From Planctomycetota bacterium (GTDB lineage Bacteria > Planctomycetota > Phycisphaerae > Phycisphaerales > SM1A02): DNA of 64,000 nucleotides. This document shows, piece by piece, positions 8,716 through 17,324 of the stretch. The DNA lies in assembly GCA_024230295.1 (NCBI GenBank), contig JAAERN010000009.1:1-64000 (forward strand), written 5' to 3'. The notes beneath the pieces were generated by a model. The model worked only from the letters and a program-made list of their open reading frames with translations. It did not search any database and had not been told where the DNA came from. Made by a program: the position numbers and the translations under genes. Positions within the stretch are counted from its first letter, which is position 1; the number at the start of each line of letters is the position of its first letter.

Positions 8716-9737
8716 TACGACCGGTTTCCTGATCGCTTTCCGGTCGATCTCTTACTAAATATGGCCGACGACTGACCGGTCGACGCGTGCTTTCTAACCA
8801 TGCCAATTTTTGAAATTCGTTCCCATGCGCTCGTGGCTGTAACCGGTGATTGTTCAATACCGATTGATCTGCGACCATGAGCCCGCGCAACTGTTCCTGT
8901 TGTCCCACTACCCGCGAATGGGTCGAGGATGAGATCATTCTCATTTGAACAAGCAAGAATGACACGCTCCAGATATACCTCGGGGATTTGGTTTTGATGA
9001 CCGTGCCGTCGTTCCGAATTGTTGCCCTGAATCCTCCCCCAATACTTCCCATACCAGACATCCATTGGAACACGCATGCCCTTGTTGGAATCCTTTTCCA
9101 TCGTCCTACGATCGCCATAAATACTAGCTCGGTCGGATTGCTCCAACACCGCGTCGGGGTTCCAAATTCGTTTGTCTGGATCTTTGCAGAAGTAGAGCGC
9201 ATGAACCTTGCTCGTGATGAAAGATGAGTTTCGGCATTGTCCAAAGCGGAAGTGCCAAACACACCAGTTGACCATGACCAATCCACGACGCTTGAGATGC
9301 ATCACAACTTCAGCAGCTGTGTCGTCTGGGATGTTTACCCAGATGCTCCCTGTCGGAGACAGTGCATCAATACAGCCATCGAGCCAATCAAAGGTGAATC
9401 GCTCATACTGGCGGCGTGACATGTCGTCAGACCATCCGTCATAAGGGACATCCCAGTTGAATGGTGGATCCGCAAAGATCAAGTCCACTGCACCGCGATC
9501 GGGCAGGTTGGCCAACACATCCCGTGAATCGCCCACATACAGCCTTGTGTCGGGGTCATCGACCTGATAGCTGGGCTCTGGCGTGGACGTCACCGCTGTG
9601 TGGGGTGGTTGTGAATCTCCCATGAGCCTCACATCGGCCTCTAGTAAGTCTTGGCGGCCTGATCGATGCACGCCCATTGCTCCAGATGGGCCTGAGAGTG
9701 ATTTTGCTGGTGTTTTCTTGGTTTCTGACTGCTCCAT
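8715..9737 (-). CDS. DNA methyltransferase (N6-adenine or N4-cytosine), orphan
   Basis: 340 residues. The catalytic motif DPPF (90-93, FADPPFNWDVPY) precedes the SAM-binding motif LDPFAGSGTTGT (271-282), the order of beta-class amino-methyltransferases such as CcrM-type enzymes. HGHQNQIPE just before the SAM motif fits that group. The first 55 residues are low-complexity and could be an over-extension; M40 is another possible start. No restriction endonuclease lies nearby, so it is probably a solitary or regulatory methylase. It heads a coupled unit with a phosphoesterase and tsaB. Confidence 0.88.
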   Translation of the reverse strand: MEQSETKKTPAKSLSGPSGAMGVHRSGRQDLLEADVRLMGDSQPPHTAVTSTPEPSYQVDDPDTRLYVGDSRDVLANLPDRGAVDLIFADPPFNWDVPYDGWSDDMSRRQYERFTFDWLDGCIDALSPTGSIWVNIPDDTAAEVVMHLKRRGLVMVNWCVWHFRFGQCRNSSFITSKVHALYFCKDPDKRIWNPDAVLEQSDRASIYGDRRTMEKDSNKGMRVPMDVWYGKYWGRIQGNNSERRHGHQNQIPEVYLERVILACSNENDLILDPFAGSGTTGTVARAHGRRSIGIEQSPVTATSAWERISKIGMVRKHASTGQSSAIFSKRSTGKRSGNRS

Positions 9738-9799
9738 GGGTCCCAGTATGGCAGGTCTGCGCCTTCAATGCGGAGGGTCTGGTACGTACAATCAACACC

Positions 9800-11581
9800 A
9801 TGAGATTTGTGCTTGCTGTACCAGTGATGATGTGTGTGGTCGGGTGCTCGCCAGACTTTCACACCATTGACCGCCATGTCAATGAGATGCTGCTGGAGGG
9901 GGCTGAGGGCATCAACGCACCGGTGCCGCCTCGACCAGTGGAGCGATGGGCCGAAGTGACCGCCTCGGAAGAGGCGATGAATGACAAGCATCCATCCACA
10001 TTCAATCCACCGGCCGAATCGATGGAGTGGGAGTCTATTGCATCGATCGAGGCGCAGGAGGTGCTCGCAAGGCTTCGAGGCTACGAGGTTGCAGCTGATG
10101 CTGGCAATGAACTTTCATTTGATGAAGCTGTGTCGTGGGCCTTTGAACATGGTCGTGAGTATCGATTCGCCGAAGAAGATTACCTCCTTGCATGCCTTCG
10201 GCTCGTTCTCGAACTTCACGATTGGACGCCACAGATCGCCGATGAAATCGCTTTGCAGTATGAACACGAAGATGGTGATAATGACTTTCTTCAATCTTCG
10301 AAGGGTCTTATCAACACATTCAGTGCTTCACAACAACTTCCATGGGGAGGTGAGGTCACCGCTTCGTATGTAGCAACCTTCGCACATGAGGTGTATGGGA
10401 CGGCTGCAAATCAGACTGGAAGTAGTACCACCCGTGTTGGCCAATTCTTTCTTGGGGGCCATATTCCACTCCTCCGCGGCGCTGGAATGATCGCCCAAGA
10501 GGGGATCATTCAAGCAGAACGTGAATTGGTATATGCCGCACGTGGCTTCGAAGAGTTTCGCCGTAGTTTCTGGTTTCGAATTGTTCGGTCATGGCTTGGT
10601 CTTCTTGTCCAACGGCAACAACTCGACAACGCACTGGAAGCAGCTGCACTACTCGATCGACTCGCCGAAAGGCGACGCGCACTGTATGAGGCGGGTCGAG
10701 CTCGTCTCTATGACGCCGCTGAGGCCGAGAACCGTGCGCTGCAAGAACGGTCTCGCGTTGCTGGACTCTGGGAGTCGTATCGTTTGTCTGTTGATCGCTT
10801 CAAACTGCTGATCAACTGGCCCGTCGACGACCCGGTTCGAATCGATACGAAGACCTTTGCTATAGATCCACCCGTTACGAACCTCGACACCGCGGTTGAG
10901 GTGGCGATGGCGCAGCGTCTTGATCTTCAAAGCGATCGCGATCGACTGGTCGACCGGCAACGTGGTGTCCGAAATGCCTTGAATGGCCTACTGCCAGATC
11001 TCAACCTGGGTGGTCAAGTACGGTTTGGCTCCAACGACACCTATTACTACGACGCAGTACTCCCTTCAATGGAAGACATGAATGCCGAGGCATCGCTCAC
11101 ACTTGGCCTCCCTTTGGATCGTGAGGCCGAACGAATCGCCGTACGACAAGCTCAGGTTGTGTTGGAACGGGATCGCCGCGAATACCGCAAACTCAAGGAT
11201 GAGGCCACTCTTGAGGTTCGATCTGCAGTCCGAGACATTGATGCGAACCTCTTCTCTTTGGATATCCAGAAGCGTAATGTCGATATTGCGAGGATGAACA
11301 TCGAATCCATCAACGCGGATCCTGATAGCTATACGGTCCTCGATCAACTGTCGTCCATTCAGAGTTTGCAGCAAGCACAGAATGGGCGGGCCCGGGCGTT
11401 TCAAAGCGTCCAAGAGTCGATACTTCAGTACTTGTTGGCTACCGGCCAAATGAGAATTGATAGTGATGCGACCCTAGAGCCCCTGCCTGGAATGGTGATC
11501 TCTACAACACATTCACTGTCCTACAACGACCCAACTTCTGATTCATCCTCCGTACAAACCAACGACACCCAAGTACACTGA
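9800..11581 (+). CDS. TolC-like outer membrane efflux lipoprotein
   Basis: 593 residues from ATG 9800; the longer ORF in the track would overlap the divergent methyltransferase start. The N-terminus is a lipoprotein signal with lipobox (MMCVVGC, then S). The body has the two long helical repeats of outer-membrane efflux proteins, with heptad-rich stretches (LLDRLAERRRALYEAGRARLYDAAEAEN) and a second repeat ending in a YLLATGQMRID tail. It should form the outer-membrane exit duct. The adaptor gene follows after 9 bases; no inner-membrane transporter gene is adjacent. Confidence 0.85.
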   Translation: MRFVLAVPVMMCVVGCSPDFHTIDRHVNEMLLEGAEGINAPVPPRPVERWAEVTASEEAMNDKHPSTFNPPAESMEWESIASIEAQEVLARLRGYEVAADAGNELSFDEAVSWAFEHGREYRFAEEDYLLACLRLVLELHDWTPQIADEIALQYEHEDGDNDFLQSSKGLINTFSASQQLPWGGEVTASYVATFAHEVYGTAANQTGSSTTRVGQFFLGGHIPLLRGAGMIAQEGIIQAERELVYAARGFEEFRRSFWFRIVRSWLGLLVQRQQLDNALEAAALLDRLAERRRALYEAGRARLYDAAEAENRALQERSRVAGLWESYRLSVDRFKLLINWPVDDPVRIDTKTFAIDPPVTNLDTAVEVAMAQRLDLQSDRDRLVDRQRGVRNALNGLLPDLNLGGQVRFGSNDTYYYDAVLPSMEDMNAEASLTLGLPLDREAERIAVRQAQVVLERDRREYRKLKDEATLEVRSAVRDIDANLFSLDIQKRNVDIARMNIESINADPDSYTVLDQLSSIQSLQQAQNGRARAFQSVQESILQYLLATGQMRIDSDATLEPLPGMVISTTHSLSYNDPTSDSSSVQTNDTQVH

Positions 11582-11590
11582 ACCACTGTC

Positions 11591-13096
11591 ATGACACGAC
11601 TTCTCTATCGCAATCAAAGGGGGATCAGCACGGTGGGCATTCTCGCCGCTGGGGGGGTTGTTGTTGTCATCATTGCCGTTTCGTTGCTACGTGGCGGGGG
11701 ATCGGATTCGTCAATCCAAAGTGATGTGGATCTGTTTGAGGCGGTGGTTGGTGACTTTGAAGTCACCATTCCAGCTTCTGGTGAGCTCATCGCCGGTGAA
11801 CAAGTTGAACTTCGATCTGAGGTTGATGGGACAGCAACGATCTCAGAGATTGTCGATGAGGGAACCGTTGTCAGTGTGGGTGATGTTCTTGTTCGAATGG
11901 ATGATAAGGATGCGAAGGATCGCATTGAGTCTGCAGAAGAAGCGGTCGTCAGCGCCAGGAACCAGGTTGAAACCCGAACCGCATCACTGTCAATTTCTGA
12001 GAAGTCCCGAGAATCAGAACTTGCACGATCCAAAGTTGCTGTGGATCAAGCCCAACTTGGCTTGCTTGCGTGGCAAGAAGGTGAAGTTGTGGCCAAACGC
12101 AATCAACTCACCTTGTCGCTTCGAACGGCCGAGAAGGATCACAAACGACTCGCGGACAAGTACCAGAAGTCGTTAGAACTTCGAGAGAGAGAGTTCATCA
12201 GCCAAAACGATCTGGAGCAAGACGAAATCCAAATGATTCGCGCCGAAGCGAGTCTTTCCCAAGCGAGATTGGATCAGGAGGTGTATGAGAAATACACCTT
12301 CGTCAAAGACAAGCAGCGGATGGAGTCGGATCTCAAACAAGCACAAGAAGAACTTGTTCGGGTAGAGACCAGAACTAAAGCCAGTGTCAATAGTGCGAAG
12401 AGTAATCTTGAAGCAGCAAAGAGCAACTTAGAATCTAAGATCGAGCGGCTTGTGAGGTATCAAGATCAGCTTGAAAGCTGCACCGTTGTGGCGACTGCGG
12501 ATGGAATGGTCGTTTATGGAACTACGGTTGGTGGGTGGGATCGTGATGATGCCCTCCGAGTTGGTTCGAAGGTGTCACGGAACAGACTTCTTGTTGTGTT
12601 GCCGAACACAAAACAGATGTTGGCGGATGTAAAGGTCAACGAAGCACTGAGTGGACATGTGCATTCAGAGCAACCAGCAATTGTTCAGATGGATGCTTTC
12701 CCGAAAGTCGTGTTGTCTGGAACGGTTCAATCAGTCGGTGTTCTCGCTGAAGATGGTGGTTGGAGAGATCCAAATCGACGGGACTATTCTGTTCTCGTCC
12801 ATATTGACAACACGCCCAATCTGGCTCTCAAGCCGTCAATGCGGTGCAAGGCCACAATTCTCGTTGACACAGTGATCAACACTCTGCACGTACCGGTTCA
12901 ATCTGTTCACAGAAACGGTAGGGTGACATTGGTCTATGTCGCCAAGGGAAATCGATATTCCGCCGTCCCAGTCACGCTTGGAAGATCAAGTGAACTCTAT
13001 GTAGAGATTTTAGATGGCATTACTGCTGGCGACCAAATCCTGCTTCGGGATCCGCCACTTGGTTCGGTATTGAATTCCGAAGAGTTGCCGAGTTGA
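11591..13096 (+). CDS. HlyD-family periplasmic adaptor (membrane fusion protein)
   Basis: 501 residues. One N-terminal membrane anchor (about 15-37, VGILAAGGVVVVIIAVSLL) is followed by a lipoyl/barrel-sandwich half (IPASGELIAGEQVELRSEVDG). Long alpha-helical hairpins (about 115-285, rich in E, K, R and Q) come next, then the second lipoyl half (SCTVVATADGMVVY) and beta-barrel/membrane-proximal domains. It should bridge an inner-membrane pump to the TolC-like protein encoded 9 bases upstream. The next gene is on the opposite strand, so the pump must be encoded elsewhere. Confidence 0.85.
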   Translation: MTRLLYRNQRGISTVGILAAGGVVVVIIAVSLLRGGGSDSSIQSDVDLFEAVVGDFEVTIPASGELIAGEQVELRSEVDGTATISEIVDEGTVVSVGDVLVRMDDKDAKDRIESAEEAVVSARNQVETRTASLSISEKSRESELARSKVAVDQAQLGLLAWQEGEVVAKRNQLTLSLRTAEKDHKRLADKYQKSLELREREFISQNDLEQDEIQMIRAEASLSQARLDQEVYEKYTFVKDKQRMESDLKQAQEELVRVETRTKASVNSAKSNLEAAKSNLESKIERLVRYQDQLESCTVVATADGMVVYGTTVGGWDRDDALRVGSKVSRNRLLVVLPNTKQMLADVKVNEALSGHVHSEQPAIVQMDAFPKVVLSGTVQSVGVLAEDGGWRDPNRRDYSVLVHIDNTPNLALKPSMRCKATILVDTVINTLHVPVQSVHRNGRVTLVYVAKGNRYSAVPVTLGRSSELYVEILDGITAGDQILLRDPPLGSVLNSEELPS

Positions 13097-13693
13097 TCAG
13101 CCGTCCCACCTGACGGGAAGTTCGTGCTCGACGCCGAGAAGATCTAGCATTCTCCCGGCCATAAAGTCGATGAGATCATCTACAGATGTAGGGTTCATAT
13201 AAAAACCAGGCGATAGTGGCGCAATGGTGGCTCCTGCACGAGCCATTCGGTCCATGTTGCTGATATCGATCTGACTCAGGGGAGATTCCCGGTGGGCCAA
13301 TATCAATGGACGGCCTTCCTTCAACGTAACGGCAGCTGCCCGTTGAACGAGCGACATGGTGATTCCTGAAGCGAGTGCGCCAAGTGTGTTACTTGAGCAC
13401 GGAATGATGATCATGCCGTCGTGCGAGAATGATCCACTGGCAATGATCGCCCCCATATCACGTCCTGAATAGAGGTGAACCATCGCCGAATCGCCGGCCC
13501 TTGCAAGTGAGTCAGCGTCAAGGGTGGTCATCCCGCACTCCTCGGCCAGAAGGCGGCGACCTAGGTCTGAAACTGCCACGTGGACCTCGACTCCCCGTTG
13601 AGACAAGAGCTCGATGACCCGCACCGCATACTCTGCACCCGACGCACCACTGATTCCAACCACGATTCTCTTGGCACTATTCATCCACGTCAT
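13097..13693 (-). CDS. ubiX: flavin prenyltransferase UbiX
   Basis: About 198 residues. UbiX joins a dimethylallyl group to FMN to make the prenyl-FMN cofactor of UbiD-type decarboxylases. Signature parts are VVGISGASGAEYAVRVIELL at the start, SGSFSHDGMIIIPCSSNTLGALASG in the middle, and LSPGFYMNPTSVDDLIDFMAGRMLDLLG at the end. ATG 13693 or ATG 13684 are both possible; the track's start at 13699 is GTG. A perfect 8-bp hairpin lies directly before ATG 13693. No ubiD is visible in the window. Confidence 0.93.
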   Translation of the reverse strand: MTWMNSAKRIVVGISGASGAEYAVRVIELLSQRGVEVHVAVSDLGRRLLAEECGMTTLDADSLARAGDSAMVHLYSGRDMGAIIASGSFSHDGMIIIPCSSNTLGALASGITMSLVQRAAAVTLKEGRPLILAHRESPLSQIDISNMDRMARAGATIAPLSPGFYMNPTSVDDLIDFMAGRMLDLLGVEHELPVRWDG

Positions 13694-13694
13694 A

Positions 13695-13720
13695 CCCACA
13701 AGGTAGCGGCATCTTGTGGG
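13695..13720. promoter_or_regulatory. perfect 8-bp inverted repeat at the ubiX start
   Basis: CCCACAAG (13695-13702) and CTTGTGGG (13713-13720) are exact reverse complements around a 10-base loop, in the space between divergent ubiX and the lipoprotein gene. On the ubiX mRNA the stem would end one base before ATG 13693. It could be an operator or an RNA hairpin that limits ribosome access. Confidence 0.45.
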
Positions 13721-13776
13721 GGTTTCACTCGTCGTACTTCAGCCCCTTGATACACTGGAGTCTGAGGAGCCCCGCC

Positions 13777-14319
13777 ATGCGAATTGTGTTGTACCTACCG
13801 ATCTTATTTTGCCTTGTGGCGTGCGCCCCAGAGGCCCGTTGGCCACAAGAAACGTCGATTCAGACCGCGTCTCCGGCAGACGCTCCTGTCCCCGAGGCAA
13901 TTGCCTCTGCTGTTGATTGGTGGATGACTCATGAACCAACAGCACGCTCGAATGGACCGGTTGAGGTTTATTTAGCCCCCTCGTTGGCTGCAGCCAATAC
14001 TCGCCTGGCGAGTTTGCTTCCCTCTTGCACCATTGTCGATACGGACAATGGGATTGCTGTGGCTGTTCGTGCTGTTCGTATGCACCATAGTTCTGCCCAG
14101 ATCGATCTTGACACACCTCGACCGGAACGGGGCCGGCAGTTGATCACACTGGACATGCAGAAGTATGTGTTGACACCGTGGCAGGTCACCGGTGCCAATT
14201 GGTGGCGATTCAACAACAATCAGCTGAAGCGGATCACAAACGAGGCTGTAACCGCCTCTCTCGCCAAGCCTGCCGAAGAAGCAACTTCAACGGCTACCGC
14301 TGAATCGGACAATGAGTGA
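13777..14319 (+). CDS. lipoprotein, unknown function
   Basis: 180 residues from ATG 13777, with GAGGAG about 9 bases upstream. The N-terminus is a lipoprotein signal (MRIVLYLPILFCLVAC, then A). The rest is an alpha/beta soluble region with no motif I recognise, ending in an acidic, threonine-rich tail. It overlaps the start of the following deaminase gene by 8 bases, so the two are co-transcribed. The longer ORF in the track lacks a secretion signal at its own start. Confidence 0.7.
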   Translation: MRIVLYLPILFCLVACAPEARWPQETSIQTASPADAPVPEAIASAVDWWMTHEPTARSNGPVEVYLAPSLAAANTRLASLLPSCTIVDTDNGIAVAVRAVRMHHSSAQIDLDTPRPERGRQLITLDMQKYVLTPWQVTGANWWRFNNNQLKRITNEAVTASLAKPAEEATSTATAESDNE

Positions 14320-14764
14320 ATTGTTCCAAGATGCTTGGTTGACGGCAGCAATCGAGCAAGCTGAGAAGTCGTGGAGCGAGGGGGGTATTCCGATTGGCGC
14401 GGTCCTCGCTCACTCTAAAACAGGTGAAATCGTCTCTCGGGGCCATAACCAAAGAGTGCAGACTGGTGATCCAACAGCACACGCAGAAGTAGATTGCATT
14501 CGCAATGCCGGCCGGCGCCGAGACTGGCGGTCGCTCACAATGACATCAACATTAAGTCCATGCTGCATGTGTAGTGGTACTGCCATGCTCTTCAAGATTC
14601 CACGTGTCGTCATTGGTGAAAACAGGAGCTTTGTGGGCGCCGAGACGTGGATGCGAGATAACGGCATCGATCTATGTGTACTTGATGATCCACGGTGTGT
14701 AGCGCTCATGGACCGCCTTGTCCGAGAGAAACCAGACTTGTGGGCTGAGGATATTGGTGAGTAG
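14312..14764 (+). CDS. FCY1-like cytosine/nucleoside deaminase
   Basis: 150 residues of the CDA-fold zinc deaminases. H57-A-E59 supplies a zinc ligand and the proton-shuttling glutamate, and SPCCMC gives zinc ligands C84 and C87. The length, the GGIPIGAVL segment, GHNQRVQTGDPTAHAE and the final DLWAEDIGE closely resemble yeast cytosine deaminase Fcy1 rather than bacterial CodA (an amidohydrolase) or TadA. Cytosine to uracil is therefore the best guess; another base or nucleoside remains possible. The gene overlaps the upstream lipoprotein gene by 8 bases. Confidence 0.85.
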   Translation: MSELFQDAWLTAAIEQAEKSWSEGGIPIGAVLAHSKTGEIVSRGHNQRVQTGDPTAHAEVDCIRNAGRRRDWRSLTMTSTLSPCCMCSGTAMLFKIPRVVIGENRSFVGAETWMRDNGIDLCVLDDPRCVALMDRLVREKPDLWAEDIGE

Positions 14765-14775
14765 AACGCGGCCTG

Positions 14776-15852
14776 CTAGCCCATTGAGATGGACACAGAT
14801 TGGGCTTTGGCCGTGGTTTGAGCCGGTGGCGGGCGGTACATCCATGACTTTGGCGCAGCTTTGCGAACCACCATCCACCAGACAAAGAGACATGTCAATA
14901 GCACCTTTGTGGTATTGACGCTCCAGAGTGGGATGGTGTCACGAAGGTCAACGAGCATGCCATCGCTGCCAAACTCACCGTACCCAATCAGTGTTGGGAT
15001 TCTGAACCAGTAGTAGGCAGAGACAGCGGCGGCTGCGAAAAGTGCATCAAGTCGGCGTTGGTCTTGTTTGGGAATTGCCGAACGCAAAAGTAGCCACAGC
15101 ACAAGGGTGACCACCAAGCCACCAAATGGCCACAACCAGAGTGAAGCCGACAACACTGATCCACCATCTGGCACCTGAAACCAACCCCACACAAACCCGG
15201 GAAAGCCACCAACAATAACTGCGTGTGATATTTGTCTGGGTATCGATCGAGCGCCCTGTCCGTGCCTGATACCAGGGGAAGTATCGGGGCAGGGCGTTGT
15301 GCATTTGACACACTCGCCGCAGTGGCTACTGGTCACCGTTACACAGGGACGACTTCCATACAGTCGCTCAACTGCGTGTACTGGGCAAAGCCCAGCGCAC
15401 CATCCACTCTTGCCGATTGTCAGGACGCCTACCAAGAGAGCCACGACACCGATGACCACGAGCAGAACACATGTCGCGACACCACTGACATTGAACCATG
15501 GGTGTCTAAGTGGAACGATCGCCAGAAGCAAAGCGATCCCGATGAGCGCCATCCATGCTTGAGCCTGTGATCCCATTCGAAAACCACTCGTCCGCATGAG
15601 ACGTCGACTCAATTGTGATGTCGTTCCCAGTGGACAGATGTTCCGCCACACACCAGGTGCAAACACGACCAAGGCTGGGGCTGCCGGAATCAGAACATCC
15701 CAAAGGGCATGAATTCCTATTTGGGGCCAGAAAATGAGGGATACCAAGAGAAACACACCCGCTGCCCACACCACAGCCAGAGCGATGGTCCACTTGGCAA
15801 TAATGCTCCGCCTCACTGAATCAGATCGGTGGGGACTCGTACGACAGGCCAT
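14776..15852 (-). CDS. NosR/NapH/CcoG-like membrane 4Fe-4S protein
   Basis: 358 residues with about seven hydrophobic segments. Cysteine motifs are NICPLG (C73), GWCAGLCP (C152, C156) and a ferredoxin-type CX2CX2CX3CP cluster (C178, C181, C184, C188). This is the pattern of polytopic proteins that pass electrons across the membrane (NapH, NosR, RnfB/CcoG relatives). The start has AGGAG six bases upstream. No nitrate, nitrous-oxide or oxidase genes are adjacent, so the electron partner is unknown. It is preceded by a small palindrome. Confidence 0.75.
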   Translation of the reverse strand: MACRTSPHRSDSVRRSIIAKWTIALAVVWAAGVFLLVSLIFWPQIGIHALWDVLIPAAPALVVFAPGVWRNICPLGTTSQLSRRLMRTSGFRMGSQAQAWMALIGIALLLAIVPLRHPWFNVSGVATCVLLVVIGVVALLVGVLTIGKSGWCAGLCPVHAVERLYGSRPCVTVTSSHCGECVKCTTPCPDTSPGIRHGQGARSIPRQISHAVIVGGFPGFVWGWFQVPDGGSVLSASLWLWPFGGLVVTLVLWLLLRSAIPKQDQRRLDALFAAAAVSAYYWFRIPTLIGYGEFGSDGMLVDLRDTIPLWSVNTTKVLLTCLFVWWMVVRKAAPKSWMYRPPPAQTTAKAQSVSISMG

Positions 15853-15868
15853 ATCGTGCTCCTATAGG

Positions 15869-15882
15869 TGGCTAGGTAGCCA
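15869..15882. promoter_or_regulatory. palindrome upstream of the membrane 4Fe-4S gene
   Basis: TGGCTAGGTAGCCA is a perfect 6-bp inverted repeat around a GG centre, 17 bases before the ATG of the minus-strand 4Fe-4S protein and just upstream of its Shine-Dalgarno. Its position fits an operator. It does not match an FNR or Fur box. Confidence 0.35.
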
Positions 15883-15996
15883 ACCCTTCGGAACATCGGA
15901 CCAATTAATCCCTGTATATCCTATTTATCATTCAAAAGGTCTTCGATTGGGGGGTTGCGAAACCACAATGGAGGCCTTTTCCCAATCTCTTGAGCA

Positions 15997-17169
15997 CTAC
16001 CGCTCAAGCAACATCGTCACCGCGTTTCCACCCCCAAGACAGAGGCTTGCCACACCACGCTTAACCCCGAGTCGTTGCATCTGATTGATAAGCGTGACAA
16101 GCACCCTCGCCCCAGAAGCGCCGATTGGATGGCCAATAGCAATCGACCCGCCACAGATGTTGACCTTCGATGGATCGATGTCCAAATATCGAGTGTTGCA
16201 CAAGGCTTGGGCTGCAAATGCCTCATTGAGTTCATAGAGATCAACATCATCAGAGTTGATTCCGCAGTTGACCAGCAACTGCTCCACGCCGAGTCCAGGA
16301 GCCTCAAAGAGATCCTTGGGTTCAACACCTACTGTATTGCAGGCCACAATTCGGGCCATTGGTGTCAGACCGTGTTCCTCGGCGAACTCTTCTGATGCCA
16401 CCACCATCGCTGCGCCGCCGTCACTGATTTGCGATGCATTCCCCGCCGTCACGGTGCCATCCTTCTTGAAGGATGGGCGTAGCTTGCCAAGTTTTTCTGC
16501 AGTCGTGCCTGAGCGGACCCCTTCATCGGCCACTATGTCGGCCTTCTGTTTGACTTGTTCGGCCGTCAGTGGAATCAACTCTGCATCAAACCATCCCTCG
16601 GTAGCTGCGTGGGCTGCCTTCTGGTGTGATTCTGCCGAGAGTGCATCCATATCTTCTCTTGAAATCTTGTGCTTCTCGGCAGTGTGTTCGGCAGCCATGC
16701 CCATACCCCAGCCCTCAAAGGCGCACTCAAGGCCATCATGTGCCATATGGTCATTGAGTGTTCCAGGGCCAAATTTGATCCCACTTCGAACCTCTGCGTA
16801 GTGGGGGGCACGTGTCATATTTTCAAGTCCGCCAGCCACAACGACGTGGTTGTCACCAGCTCGTATCGACTGATCCGCCGTCATAACCGCCTGCAAACCC
16901 GATCCACACACTTTGTTGATCGTCTGAGCACTGACTGATGAGGGGAGTCCTCCTCGCAGCGCGGCCTGTCTGGCTGGATTCTGGCCGAGGCCAGCCTGTA
17001 ACACACAGCCCATGATGCACTCGTCGATGTCGTCGACAGACACTCCAGCAGAATCGACTGCCGCTTCAACCGCAAAGGCACCGAGTTGGGGCGCAGGAAC
17101 ACGGCTGAATCCTCCTAAGAATCGTCCAATTGGTGTTCGACGGGCCGACAAGATCACACTGGAAGTCAT
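15997..17169 (-). CDS. acetyl-CoA acetyltransferase (thiolase)
   Basis: 390 residues from ATG 17169, which has GGAG about 9 bases upstream; the track's longer ORF adds an unlike N-terminus. All thiolase signatures are present: the nucleophilic cysteine in INKVCGSGLQAV, GGLENMTRAPH, the GHPIGASGARVLVTL active-site histidine, and the second catalytic cysteine in CLGGGNAV. Start ARRTPIGRFLGG is typical. It would condense two acetyl-CoA or cleave beta-ketoacyl-CoA. It diverges from fbp; a 3-hydroxyacyl-CoA dehydrogenase of the same pathway lies at 52.3 kb. Confidence 0.93.
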   Translation of the reverse strand: MTSSVILSARRTPIGRFLGGFSRVPAPQLGAFAVEAAVDSAGVSVDDIDECIMGCVLQAGLGQNPARQAALRGGLPSSVSAQTINKVCGSGLQAVMTADQSIRAGDNHVVVAGGLENMTRAPHYAEVRSGIKFGPGTLNDHMAHDGLECAFEGWGMGMAAEHTAEKHKISREDMDALSAESHQKAAHAATEGWFDAELIPLTAEQVKQKADIVADEGVRSGTTAEKLGKLRPSFKKDGTVTAGNASQISDGGAAMVVASEEFAEEHGLTPMARIVACNTVGVEPKDLFEAPGLGVEQLLVNCGINSDDVDLYELNEAFAAQALCNTRYLDIDPSKVNICGGSIAIGHPIGASGARVLVTLINQMQRLGVKRGVASLCLGGGNAVTMLLER

Positions 17170-17324
17170 GATGGGGGCTCCATTGGATATGAGACGAGGA
17201 CTGATGATCACGCTGCCGTGTCGGGTACCATGGCTGGTCTGGCCGAATCCGGCGGGGACCGTGGATCCTAGCGAATCCCAACCTCCCCGTCGCCACCTCT
17301 CCATCTGCACAAGGAGATACCCCG

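Noticed and set aside
9677-9799. N-terminal extension of the TolC-like ORF
   Set aside because: It overlaps the divergent methyltransferase start; ATG 9800 gives a clear lipoprotein signal.
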